Source: an uncultured Bacteroidales bacterium (GTDB lineage Bacteria; Bacteroidota; Bacteroidia; Bacteroidales; Marinilabiliaceae). From it: a stretch of 12,737 nucleotides of DNA. The notes below the pieces were generated by a model that was given only the letters and a program-made list of their open reading frames with translations, did no database searches and was not told the DNA's origin. How positions within the stretch are numbered: the first letter of the stretch is position 1; every line of letters starts with the position of its first letter. The stretch lies in the NCBI GenBank assembly GCA_937892095.1, contig CALAVC010000184.1, positions 1-12,737 on the forward strand, given 5' to 3'. Shown in pieces: positions 1 through 7,382 of this stretch. Position numbers and translations under genes: made by a program.

Positions 1-2
1 AA

Positions 3-356
3 CGTGAAAAACTGGTTGTCAAATGGTTGGACAAAATCAAACCATCGTGTAAAGAGCTGTACCTTTTGGGCGATATTTTTGATTTTTGGTTCGAATATAA
101 ATATGTAGCGCCACAAGGTTACATTCGTTTCCTTGCAAAATTGACTGAATTTGTGGAATCCGGCATTCCCGTAAACATATTCTGCGGCAACCACGATATG
201 TGGTACGGCAAATACCTTGAAAAAGAAATTGGAGTCTCGATTTTTGACGAACCAATTGAACGAGAATACTTTGGAAAAAAATTATATATTCATCACGGAC
301 ATGCTCTCGGAAAATACGACAAAGGCATGAATTTTTTGAATGGGATTTTCCACTGA
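3..356 (+). CDS. lpxH: UDP-2,3-diacylglucosamine hydrolase (LpxH-like), 5' cut by window edge, 3' broken
   Basis: The frame is open from the window edge and encodes 117 residues of a calcineurin-like metallophosphoesterase. LpxH removes UMP from UDP-2,3-diacylglucosamine in lipid A synthesis at the cytoplasmic membrane. Visible motifs are GDIFDFW (a metal-site Asp), GNHDMW (the Asn-His of the metal site) and IHHGHALG; in this last motif the usual form is HGDGLG, so Asp is replaced by His. The stretch ending GMNFLNGIFH still fits the family, and a TGA follows at once. LpxH-type proteins are usually about 240-260 residues, so roughly the C-terminal half is missing, including the final His-x-His metal ligands. 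The first DxH motif lies outside the window. The gene runs into the antisense helicase fragment and the break falls inside their overlap. The product could not be active as written. The family call is good; whether the break is real or an assembly fault is unknown. Confidence 0.75.
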   Translation, partial: REKLVVKWLDKIKPSCKELYLLGDIFDFWFEYKYVAPQGYIRFLAKLTEFVESGIPVNIFCGNHDMWYGKYLEKEIGVSIFDEPIEREYFGKKLYIHHGHALGKYDKGMNFLNGIFH

Positions 357-1537
357 CCAATGATGACAACAGCGTCTATATCGAACCAGTCAAAACGTCG
401 GCTAACACCCACCTGAAGCTCGTAGCTTGCAGAGTAGTATTTTTGCCCATCGTTGTTTTCGATACACACCTCAATGTCTTGTTGAGCGAGAGCTTGACAA
501 TTGAGCGTAGCCCATTGACAGAGGTCGACAAGCGATGGGTGGCTCTTACCATCGGGCGTAAAAAGGTTGACGGAGCAAGGCGTAAGCCCCATTTCTTCGG
601 TGAGCAAATCGGCTACAGTCTTTTCAGAATGGAAGTTGCGACTCATAACCTCGAAGCGGTACTTGCCATTGTCTTTGTGCAAAGAGACGGGTTGTTTTTT
701 GTCGGCAAAACTACACAAGTGGTCATCGTAGGCAAAATAGAGGCTAAAACCTATATTCCAAACATCAATGGTTGCTTTGAGGATGGCGTGTGGACGTGCA
801 TGAAGGTTCGTGATGTCAAAACCATAGGCGCGAGCAGAGAAGTATGGCAAACAACTGTTGGCGACAAATGTCTGCATGTATTTATCGACAACATCGGACT
901 TGACGACAACGCGTTGCAGACTTGGGAAACGTACGAAACGCTTCGACTGAATATCTTTGAAAGAAAGGAGTTTATTGCCCGAAACGAAAACGGCTGGCGA
1001 CTCGGATAGTTGTGCAAAGAAGTTGCCTGTCAGGCTAATGTCTTCAATACCGTCGGAGGCTTTTAGAGTATAGAGCAGGTTGCCATCGGTAGTTAGCGTA
1101 AAGAAGAATTTTGGTCTGCAAGCGAACGGGTTAGCAACGACAAGTTCGTCGTCGTTGTATATGGTGCGATACTTGCCGTTGGAGATGAAGACGCGTGTAG
1201 CGGTAGACTTTATGAGTGGCAAGGCTGCACAAATTTGCTTATCAATGTAGGGGCGAATGACTTCGGACAACGAAGGCTCGTCGAGAGAAGCAAAAAAGCT
1301 ATGCGAAACTTTGCTCTTGGAGAATTGTTTGGTAAGACTTTGCTCGTTAATATTGTGGAGAGTGGCTACAAGCTGCAGTTGTTCAGCTGTTAGACTCTCG
1401 TCTTTTTGACAAACGATTGGCGTGGCAAGAGCATCTATGTTGATGGACTCCGAGCGTATAAAAACATAGTAGGGTACAAGAATGTACCCTACTTTTGGCT
1501 TTTCAGTAACTAAGACTGCTAACTGTCTGTTTGTCAT
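293..1537 (-). CDS. SNF2-family helicase, N-terminal portion only (truncated gene)
   Basis: This is a soluble 414-residue reading frame with no signal peptide or membrane segment. The beginning (MTNRQLAVLVTEKPKVGY) and especially the segment DWFDIDAVVIIGQWKIPFKKF (383-403) resemble the N-terminal and helicase-associated region that precedes the SNF2 ATPase in large (about 1000 residues or more) Bacteroidetes helicases. No Walker A, DEAH or other ATPase motif is present. The last 10 or so residues are read from the antisense of the lpxH fragment, so the catalytic part has been lost at the junction near 332-356. I chose the ATG at 1537; the longer frame to 1555 starts with TTG and overlaps the preceding gene. 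The start lies 7 bases after the stop of the M23 peptidase gene, which suggests co-transcription. The family assignment is from memory of the motif and is moderate. As written it would encode only an orphan accessory region. Confidence 0.55.
   Translation of the reverse strand: MTNRQLAVLVTEKPKVGYILVPYYVFIRSESINIDALATPIVCQKDESLTAEQLQLVATLHNINEQSLTKQFSKSKVSHSFFASLDEPSLSEVIRPYIDKQICAALPLIKSTATRVFISNGKYRTIYNDDELVVANPFACRPKFFFTLTTDGNLLYTLKASDGIEDISLTGNFFAQLSESPAVFVSGNKLLSFKDIQSKRFVRFPSLQRVVVKSDVVDKYMQTFVANSCLPYFSARAYGFDITNLHARPHAILKATIDVWNIGFSLYFAYDDHLCSFADKKQPVSLHKDNGKYRFEVMSRNFHSEKTVADLLTEEMGLTPCSVNLFTPDGKSHPSLVDLCQWATLNCQALAQQDIEVCIENNDGQKYYSASYELQVGVSRRFDWFDIDAVVIIGQWKIPFKKFMPLSYFPRACP
332..356. 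other. junction where two unrelated genes are both truncated
   Basis: Across about 25 bases both strands read family-like protein: plus-strand FLNGIFH of LpxH and minus-strand WKIPFKKF of the helicase. Beyond it each gene loses its expected remainder. This fits a join made at a short stretch shared by both genes, either by recombination in the cell or by a mis-join in assembly. Confidence 0.55.
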
Positions 1538-1544
1538 ATCGAGA

Positions 1545-2471
1545 TTAACGCACAATTAGGCGTTCGCCTATGCGTAGTGTCTTGCGTGTAGAAATCTTGT
1601 TAAGTCGACAAATGTTGGTAATGGTAGTGTGATATTTGCGAGCCAAACCGCCAAGTGTATCGCCACGACGAATGGTGTGAATCTTGCGTTTAGAAGCCTC
1701 GAGGCTTTCTTCGTCTGTCTGTCCGTAGTGGGAATATATGCTAAAATAGTGCTTATGTAGGTTAAAGGTCTCGGTGCGAAGCTGACCAGTGGCAAAGTCT
1801 ATCAGACGCTCAGAATCGAAAGGTTGCCCCATATAACGCACCTCAAAATGCAGATGTGGACCTGTGCTACGACCTGTGCTGCCCCCAAAGCCTATGGTGT
1901 CGCCAGCTTTAACAACGTCGTTGGTCAGGACAGCATGTCGACTTAGGTGACCATAGTATGTTTCGAGTCCGTTGGGGTGTCGAATGACGACTAAGTTGCC
2001 GTAGCCACCAGTCTGACGAGTGGACTTAACGACACGCACCTTGCCGTCGAAAGCAGCGCGTACGGGGTCGCCGACTTTGAGAGGGATGTCCGTCCCTTTG
2101 TGTGGACGACGACGGCGGAACATATAGCGAGAACGCACTGCACCAATGACGGGTGAACAGAAGTGATGTAGAGAGTCGACAAGTTGAAGTGTTGTATCGG
2201 AAGGGATTAGACCCATATCGATATACTTGTAGGCATGAATCATGTCTGTGTCCCAATGGTCTGTAAAATCCATTTCGTCTTCGTCGAGCGAAAGGCTGTC
2301 GGCAGGAGACAACAAACTTAGGGAATCGACATCAACAAGACTCAACGAAGCAGTAGAAGCATCAAACGTTGTGTCGACTGGGAGTTCGGACGAATCGGGA
2401 AGAGGGGTGGCAAAAGCAAAAGAACTAATGCCCGAAAGAAGGGATAGTAGGGGTAGTAGGTGCTTTTTCAC
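1545..2471 (-). CDS. M23-family murein endopeptidase with C-terminal LysM domain
   Basis: The 308-residue protein starts with a Sec signal peptide (MKKHLLPLLSLLSGISSFAFA), followed by a low-complexity Ser/Asp/Leu-rich stretch (about 25-70). The M23 (LytM) domain spans about 105-225. It keeps the metal ligands H124 and D128 of HKGTD, H175 of GHLS, and H206/H208 of HLH, so it should be an active zinc endopeptidase that cuts peptide cross-bridges in peptidoglycan, rather than a degenerate EnvC-type activator. A LysM murein-binding repeat is at about 263-308 (HTIRRGDTLGGLARKY). In many relatives LysM comes before M23; here it is last. The likely location is the periplasm. The gene starts 26 bases after the stop of the MlaD gene and ends 7 bases before the helicase start, so it sits inside the envelope operon. 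Family and activity are well supported; its exact bond specificity is not. Confidence 0.92.
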   Translation of the reverse strand: MKKHLLPLLSLLSGISSFAFATPLPDSSELPVDTTFDASTASLSLVDVDSLSLLSPADSLSLDEDEMDFTDHWDTDMIHAYKYIDMGLIPSDTTLQLVDSLHHFCSPVIGAVRSRYMFRRRRPHKGTDIPLKVGDPVRAAFDGKVRVVKSTRQTGGYGNLVVIRHPNGLETYYGHLSRHAVLTNDVVKAGDTIGFGGSTGRSTGPHLHFEVRYMGQPFDSERLIDFATGQLRTETFNLHKHYFSIYSHYGQTDEESLEASKRKIHTIRRGDTLGGLARKYHTTITNICRLNKISTRKTLRIGERLIVR

Positions 2472-2497
2472 TTTGGAGTTTATTATTGATTTACTGA

Positions 2498-3721
2498 TTA
2501 ACGCTTCTTTTGCCCATTGTCGTAGAGTTCAATTTGGACATTAGAATAGTTAGCGGATATGTTGTTTTGTTGTCTAAAATTTTCAGCTTCGGCTTGTGAG
2601 CTAAAGGGTAGTATAAGATATTTATATTTTTTTTGGTCGTAATATTCGTAGACTTTCTTGTCGGCAATCTTTGCAACGACGTCTTGTGGCGTCTTGCTTT
2701 CTGCAATGCAAATGGCATATATTTGACCAGACATAACGTCTTGCGAAGTGTTAGTGTCGGAAAAATAGACATTCTTCCCACCGAATTTTATGGCTGAGAC
2801 ATTGATATAACGCGATGGATTGAGGCGTAGGTCGACAAGCAAACGGTTAAGGTTTTCGATGGTCGTGTTAAGGTTTTCATAGAGTTGCTTGTCGTTGGTC
2901 AACTTGGCTATGTTGCCTTCACCCTCGAAGAGCCGATTGGCACCACGAAGGAGTGTGTCCATTTGTTGAACAGCGTTACCTAAACCACTTTTAGAGAGGT
3001 CAGTAGAGAGTGTGGCAAGGTTAGACATTAGTGTGTCGATCTTGCCAGACTGCATATTAAGACTACCAAGGAAGTTGTCGGCAGAATGGAAAGTGGAGCC
3101 GAGTGCCCCTGTGCCACGCGTTAGCGCATCGAGATTTTGAGTTATTCGCTCAACGTTGCGCATGACAACAGCAAGCGAAGCAATTGCATCGTCGAGTTTA
3201 TCTCTGTTGCTCTTGTCGAGAATGGAGTCAATACTATTCAACACACCAGTGGCACTACCCATGAGCCCATCGGCTTTATCTTTAAGTGGAGCGAGATCGT
3301 CGAGTAGCCCCACACGGACACCACTCTGAATAACATCATCGCGCTCTGCCATTTGGGTGCTTTGCCCTATGTGCAACTCGATTCCTTTGCCACCCAAAAT
3401 GTCGGTACTGACTATTTCGACACGACTATCGGATGGCACACTGATTTTTTTATCAACAGAAAGGCTAACACAAAAGACCTTGGTGGGGTCGTCGGCAAAT
3501 TGGTCGATGTCGATGTCGCTAACGATGCCGACTTTATAGCCATTGTAGATGACAGGGCTTGAGTCGGTAAGCCCGTCGACAGACGAGAAGTAGGCTCTTA
3601 GCTTAAAGCCACGCGAGAATACGTCTTTACCTTTGAGATAGCTGAGTCCCCAACACAATATTATGAATGCAACGATAGCAAAAATGCCTATACGTATGTT
3701 TCTTAGTTTTTCAGCGTTCAC
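2498..3721 (-). CDS. MlaD/MCE-family lipid transport protein with C-terminal SPOR-like extension
   Basis: The product has 407 residues. One N-terminal membrane anchor (about 9-29, IRIGIFAIVAFIILCWGL) precedes an MCE domain at about 37-118 (GLTDSSPVIYNGYKVG, then ILGGKGIEL), which places it in the periplasm. MCE proteins are the substrate-binding part of ABC systems that move phospholipids between the inner and outer membrane. Residues 140-300 are a helical, probably coiled region typical of MlaD tails. From about 332 there is an extra domain (GQIYAICIAESKTPQDVV, then KYKYLILPFSSQAEAENF) that resembles the SPOR-like end of the neighbouring amidase. Bacteroidetes MlaD proteins that I recall end near RLNPSRYINVS (about 299-309), so the last 100 residues look appended. 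The start is 6 bases after the amidase stop. No ATPase or permease partner is in the window. The MCE call is firm; the SPOR call is inference. Confidence 0.9.
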   Translation of the reverse strand: MNAEKLRNIRIGIFAIVAFIILCWGLSYLKGKDVFSRGFKLRAYFSSVDGLTDSSPVIYNGYKVGIVSDIDIDQFADDPTKVFCVSLSVDKKISVPSDSRVEIVSTDILGGKGIELHIGQSTQMAERDDVIQSGVRVGLLDDLAPLKDKADGLMGSATGVLNSIDSILDKSNRDKLDDAIASLAVVMRNVERITQNLDALTRGTGALGSTFHSADNFLGSLNMQSGKIDTLMSNLATLSTDLSKSGLGNAVQQMDTLLRGANRLFEGEGNIAKLTNDKQLYENLNTTIENLNRLLVDLRLNPSRYINVSAIKFGGKNVYFSDTNTSQDVMSGQIYAICIAESKTPQDVVAKIADKKVYEYYDQKKYKYLILPFSSQAEAENFRQQNNISANYSNVQIELYDNGQKKR

Positions 3722-3727
3722 GGAAAG

Positions 3728-4822
3728 TTATTTTTTTGTTTGCTTCTTACGAGCTTGCTTTACGGTGATTTTTTCTTTGCCATCGAAAGCAACGATGAAG
3801 CAACCGGGAAATCTATTTTTTAGTTTTTTCTGCGCCTCAGTGGCTTCATCAGCAGTATTGAAGATGCCAAGCATATACTTGTTTGTCTGATTTTCGACCA
3901 CAAACGACAAAGGGAGATTTGTTTTTGCAGTGTCTATTTTCAGCTCATTTTTCGAGGCGGCTATTTGTAAACGATAATTGACTCCAGAGGGCCATAGGTC
4001 TATTTTCTTGTTCTTACTAACATCTATTATCGACGGATTGTTTTGCTTGTCATAGATGTTCTTGTAGGCCTTCACGGCTTTGTAGAGTGCATTGGCATAG
4101 ACAACCGCACCAGAGTCGGAGGACAGATATTTTTCTTCGACGGCATTGCTGATATAACCGAGTTCGACCAATACGCTGGGCATGGAAGTTTGTCGGAGAA
4201 CGAGGAAGCCAGCTTGCTTTACGCCACGGTCTTCACGACCACTACTTTTAAATTCGTTTTGAATGAGTGAAGCGACTGAGATGCTTTGTTCGAGATAGAC
4301 ATTTTGCATTAGCTCGAACATTATGTACGATTCTGGTTGCGAAGGGTCGAAGCCTTCGTAGCGGTTCGTATAGTCGTCTTCAAGTGTAATAACAGAGTTT
4401 TCTTTCTGAGCAACGGCAAGGTTATCTTTTGACCTATGAAGACCGAGCACATATGTTTCAGCTCCGCTGATATTTTTAGAGGGGCTTGAATTGGCATGAA
4501 TGGAAATGAATAGGTCTGCAGCATTCTTGTTAGCAATTTCGGCACGCTTATCGAGAGGTACGAACACGTCCGTATTGCGAGTGAAAACACACTTGACACC
4601 CGGCAGACTATCGGAAACTAATTTCCCAAATTTTTGAGCTACAGACAGAACTATGTTTTTTTCTTTGCTTTTCTTACCTAGTGCACCTGGGTCTTTTCCT
4701 CCATGACCTGCATCGATTACGATAGTGGAAAATTGCTTTTGCGCTGCGACGTTCGTGGCGAACATGGAGCAAGCACAAACGATACAACAAAGATATATGT
4801 AAACAGCCGATACTTTTTTCAT
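3728..4822 (-). CDS. N-acetylmuramoyl-L-alanine amidase (Amidase_3) with C-terminal SPOR-like domain
   Basis: This 364-residue exported zinc amidase cuts the bond between N-acetylmuramic acid and the stem peptide of peptidoglycan and is typically used in daughter-cell separation. The signal peptide is at 1-28 (VYIYLCCIVCACSMFATNVAAQ). The Amidase_3 fold covers about 31-254: H40 in IDAGHGGKDPGA, E54 and H109 in SIHANSS as zinc ligands, and E220 in VELGYISN as catalytic Glu. All are present and the length is normal for Bacteroidetes. The C-terminal part (about 281-350, YRLQIAASKNEL, then NKYMLGIFNTADEATEAQ) looks like a SPOR-type murein-binding domain, followed by a Lys-rich tail. It is the first gene of the amidase-MlaD-M23 cluster. 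A TAnnTTTGC box lies 56 bases upstream and a hairpin sits in the leader. Cys residues in the signal peptide do not make a clear lipobox. Confidence 0.93.
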   Translation of the reverse strand: MKKVSAVYIYLCCIVCACSMFATNVAAQKQFSTIVIDAGHGGKDPGALGKKSKEKNIVLSVAQKFGKLVSDSLPGVKCVFTRNTDVFVPLDKRAEIANKNAADLFISIHANSSPSKNISGAETYVLGLHRSKDNLAVAQKENSVITLEDDYTNRYEGFDPSQPESYIMFELMQNVYLEQSISVASLIQNEFKSSGREDRGVKQAGFLVLRQTSMPSVLVELGYISNAVEEKYLSSDSGAVVYANALYKAVKAYKNIYDKQNNPSIIDVSKNKKIDLWPSGVNYRLQIAASKNELKIDTAKTNLPLSFVVENQTNKYMLGIFNTADEATEAQKKLKNRFPGCFIVAFDGKEKITVKQARKKQTKK

Positions 4823-4830
4823 AGCCTAAA

Positions 4831-4870
4831 TATTGCACTTAGTCATTCCTTGCGCCTACAGAGTGCAATA
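4831..4870 (-). promoter_or_regulatory. hairpin in the 5' leader of the amidase gene
   Basis: A 9-bp perfect inverted repeat (TATTGCACT at 4831-4839 and AGTGCAATA at 4862-4870) encloses a 22-base loop. It begins about where transcription from the box at 4878-4886 would start and ends 8 bases before the amidase ATG. It could affect mRNA stability or translation, or be an operator. Confidence 0.4.
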
Positions 4871-4877
4871 ATCGTGC

Positions 4878-4886
4878 GCAAATTTA
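4878..4886 (-). promoter_or_regulatory. predicted -7 element for the amidase operon
   Basis: On the minus strand this reads TAAATTTGC, a full match to the Bacteroidetes -7 consensus TAnnTTTG(C). It lies 56 bases upstream of the amidase start. I see no good TTTG at the -33 spacing, so support is partial. Confidence 0.45.
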
Positions 4887-4930
4887 ATATTTATTGCGTA
4901 AAGTCCTATCATTCAATCGGTGAGGAGAAC

Positions 4931-4969
4931 ACAAAAAAGCGACAACCTCTCATTTCGGAGAGGTTGTCG
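4931..4969 (-). terminator. intrinsic terminator of the aminotransferase gene
   Basis: An 11-bp perfect stem (CGACAACCTCT at 4940-4950 pairs with AGAGGTTGTCG at 4959-4969) has an 8-base loop. On the minus strand it is followed by a run of six T (complement of the A run ending at 4938). It lies 27 bases after the aminotransferase stop and separates it from the amidase operon. Confidence 0.85.
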
Positions 4970-4996
4970 AATGTTTATGTATGGAAAGCAATGTCC

Positions 4997-6190
4997 TTAT
5001 TTTAGAGCTGCGAGGGCTGCTGCTATGCGCTTGATTGCCTCACGAAGTTTTTCTTCGCTTGTGGCATAGGAGAGGCGGATGTACCCTTCGGCACCGAAAG
5101 CAGAACCAGCAACAGTGGCTACATGACCTTCTGTAAGGAGGTACATGGCGAGGTCGGAACTATTGGCAATGACCTTGTCGCCAAACTTCTTGCCGATGAA
5201 AGCAGTTACTTTGGGGAAGAAGTAGAATGCACCTTCGGGCATATTGACTTCGATGCCTGGGATGGCATCGAGGAGCGACTTAACGATGTCGCGACGACGC
5301 TTAAACTCGGCTGTCATCTGACGACTTGGTTCATCGGACTGAGTGAGAGCAGCTATTGAAGCGGCTTGCGTGATAGATGATATGCCAGAAGTCATCTGCC
5401 CTTGCAGTTTGTTGCAAGCCTTGGCAATGTCGAGAGGAGCACAGACGTAGCCCATACGCCAACCAGTCATGGCATATCCTTTTGAGACGCCATTGGCAAC
5501 TACGACACGGTCTTTCATGCCATCGATTTGAGCCATAGAGACGTGCTTTTGACCATAGGAAATCATGTCGTAGATTTCGTCGGAGAGAACGATGATTTGA
5601 GGGTGGCGAGCGAGAACGGCAGCAAGTGCTGTGAGTTCTTCATGTGTGTACATGCTTCCAGTTGGATTGCTTGGAGAGCAGAGTATGAGCATTCGAGTGC
5701 GAGGGGTGATGGCCTGCTCGAGTTGGGCTGCCGACATCTTGAAGTTGGAATTGATGTCGGTGTTGACTATGACGGGTTTGCCCTCGGCGAGCTTTACTTG
5801 CTCGGTGTAGGTTACCCAATAGGGTGCTGGGAGGATGACTTCGTCATCTTTATTGATGGTAGCAAGGATTATGTTGACAAGACTATGTTTGCCACCAGCA
5901 GAGACTATTACTTGGTCGGGGGTATATTCGAGACCAAGCGAATTTTTCATACGAGCACAGATGGCTTTGCGCAACTCAGGATAACCGGGTACGGGTGGGT
6001 AGTGAGTTTGATTGTTCTCAATTGCTTTTATGGCAGCCTGCTTGATGTGTTCGGGAGTGTTGAAATCTGGTTCACCAATACTAAGGTTGATTATGTCGAG
6101 GCCTTGTGCTTGAAGTTCACGACTTTTTTGTGTCATAGCAAGCGTAGCGGACTCGGAGAGTGATAGCAGTCTGTTGGAAATCTGACTCAT
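4997..6190 (-). CDS. PLP-dependent class I/II aminotransferase (aspartate aminotransferase-like)
   Basis: This complete 397-residue cytosolic fold-type I aminotransferase matches the AspC/AraT-like subgroup common in Bacteroidetes. Visible features are the substrate region NLSIGEPDF (35-43), GYPELR (69-74), N175 in SPSNPTG, D204 and Y207 in LSDEIYD (these hold the pyridine N and O3'), the Schiff-base lysine K237 in NGVSKGYAMTGWRMGY with R245 nearby, and R372 in GYIRLSYA, which binds the substrate carboxylate. The likely reaction is transfer of the amino group between aspartate (or another amino acid) and 2-oxoglutarate; exact specificity cannot be read from sequence. It is monocistronic, with its own promoter boxes 45-80 bases upstream and a strong terminator after the stop. 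The ATG at 6190 fits family starts. Confidence 0.93.
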   Translation of the reverse strand: MSQISNRLLSLSESATLAMTQKSRELQAQGLDIINLSIGEPDFNTPEHIKQAAIKAIENNQTHYPPVPGYPELRKAICARMKNSLGLEYTPDQVIVSAGGKHSLVNIILATINKDDEVILPAPYWVTYTEQVKLAEGKPVIVNTDINSNFKMSAAQLEQAITPRTRMLILCSPSNPTGSMYTHEELTALAAVLARHPQIIVLSDEIYDMISYGQKHVSMAQIDGMKDRVVVANGVSKGYAMTGWRMGYVCAPLDIAKACNKLQGQMTSGISSITQAASIAALTQSDEPSRQMTAEFKRRRDIVKSLLDAIPGIEVNMPEGAFYFFPKVTAFIGKKFGDKVIANSSDLAMYLLTEGHVATVAGSAFGAEGYIRLSYATSEEKLREAIKRIAAALAALK

Positions 6191-6234
6191 CTGACCTGTT
6201 AATTGTTATTGTTATAGTTGTCGGTTTACGAGTA

Positions 6235-6269
6235 GCAAAGTTATGTATTCTTTGTAATATAGAAACAAA
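6235..6269 (-). promoter_or_regulatory. predicted Bacteroidetes-type promoter of the aminotransferase gene
   Basis: The minus strand carries TAACTTTGC (6235-6243), a perfect -7 match, and TTTG (6266-6269) 22 bases further upstream, close to the usual 19-21 spacing for -33. Transcription would start near 6228, leaving a leader of about 38 bases before the ATG at 6190. This and the rest of 6191-6326 hold no gene. Confidence 0.6.
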
Positions 6270-6326
6270 AAACGATGTTAATATTTTAAGCTATATGTTA
6301 TATTTCTAACAAAACAGAGGTAAAGA

Positions 6327-7373
6327 TTAATACGCAACGTAGCGAAAAACAATATCGGCTGTGTCTTTACCGACTTGACTGAGGGCATTGCGAAGATCTG
6401 CGGGTGTTAGTTTATAGTTGTGTCTTTCGGAACGCGCTTTACGAGATAGAGTGTTGGCAACAGAATTTCCGAAATACGGGTGTCGTCGCAGACGAGTGTC
6501 GTTACGGCTATTGATGTTTATATGCCTAACAAGCGATGTATCTATGGTAAATTGTTGAATAAGTTTATCGAAGTATTTATCGTCGACTGCCCAGACTTCT
6601 TTTAGCTGACTTAGACTTAAGTAACCACCAAGTTTGTCACGATAGTCTAAGATTGCCTCTGCAGTTGTTTGCCCGACATATTTGAGTGACGTAAGGTCTT
6701 CGAGAGTGGCAGAATTAAGTTCGACAACTATGAGGGTGTCGGTATGTTGTGTAACGCTATGTTTTTCGTATAAGACATTGTCGTTCAGAACGTTCACAAA
6801 CTCTTCGGAGGAGAGCTGAGCAAGACTATCTGGACTAATACTACCTCGGAGTATATAGTTGTTTTGGAAATAGCGAAGCGTGTCGATGAGAGCTACATTG
6901 ACTTTTGTGGAGTCTAACAAGAAAAAGGGAATGCGAGAATGGGAGCGACTGGGTGAACTTAAATGATGGTCAAAAGCTCGGGACGTATGGTAGAAAGGCT
7001 GAAATCGTTTGTGGTAGGAAGTGGTATCGAATGAGAAAGCAATTTTTGTTGTGTCGTAGGTGTTGAAGTATTTGAGTTGCTGAAGGTCTTCTATGCTAGT
7101 GAAGAAATATCCTTGTTCACGATAGGAAACAATCATGGCAACGTGATAGTAGCTGAGACCTTTACGATGAAGATTGTAGACGTTGTCGAGATTAACACGA
7201 ATGGTGTCGATGGGACACGAACGGGCAGAATCGGCAGAGTTCCATAAGAGACTGAATGTGGAGCTATGCGAACGTGAGTCTTTCGTGAGGAAGAAAACAA
7301 CGGTGAGAAGAAAAGACAAGAGAGCAAAAGCAAATACAGCGAAAAATTCGGAAGGTTTGCGTTGAATGCTCAT
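6327..7373 (-). CDS. membrane-anchored helix-hairpin-helix (ComEA-like) protein
   Basis: The 348-residue protein has a single N-terminal membrane segment (about 10-30, FFAVFAFALLSFLLTVVFFL) and the rest probably outside the cytoplasm. The clearest domain is at 217-278: VELNSATLEDLTSLKYVG, then AILDYRDKLGGY, a ComEA-type helix-hairpin-helix that usually binds DNA without sequence preference. Weaker copies appear at about 58-115 (RVNLDNVYNLHRKGLSYYHV, REQGYFFTSIEDL) and about 284-345 (ININSRNDTRLRRHPYFG). Such proteins are widespread in Bacteroidales but their role is not settled; DNA uptake is possible by analogy with ComEA. It starts 9 bases after the symporter stop, so it is probably in the same transcript. 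No other competence gene is visible in the window. Confidence 0.8.
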   Translation of the reverse strand: MSIQRKPSEFFAVFAFALLSFLLTVVFFLTKDSRSHSSTFSLLWNSADSARSCPIDTIRVNLDNVYNLHRKGLSYYHVAMIVSYREQGYFFTSIEDLQQLKYFNTYDTTKIAFSFDTTSYHKRFQPFYHTSRAFDHHLSSPSRSHSRIPFFLLDSTKVNVALIDTLRYFQNNYILRGSISPDSLAQLSSEEFVNVLNDNVLYEKHSVTQHTDTLIVVELNSATLEDLTSLKYVGQTTAEAILDYRDKLGGYLSLSQLKEVWAVDDKYFDKLIQQFTIDTSLVRHININSRNDTRLRRHPYFGNSVANTLSRKARSERHNYKLTPADLRNALSQVGKDTADIVFRYVAY

Positions 7374-7382
7374 ATATCCGTG

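Noticed and set aside
443..1009. Plus-strand open frame of 188 codons opposite the helicase gene
   Set aside because: It is antisense to a frame with recognisable family motifs, has no promoter box or known domain, and mirrors the codon bias of the minus strand.
5528..6163. Plus-strand open frame of 211 codons opposite the aminotransferase
   Set aside because: The opposite strand carries every catalytic motif of a class I aminotransferase; the antisense product has no recognisable motif.
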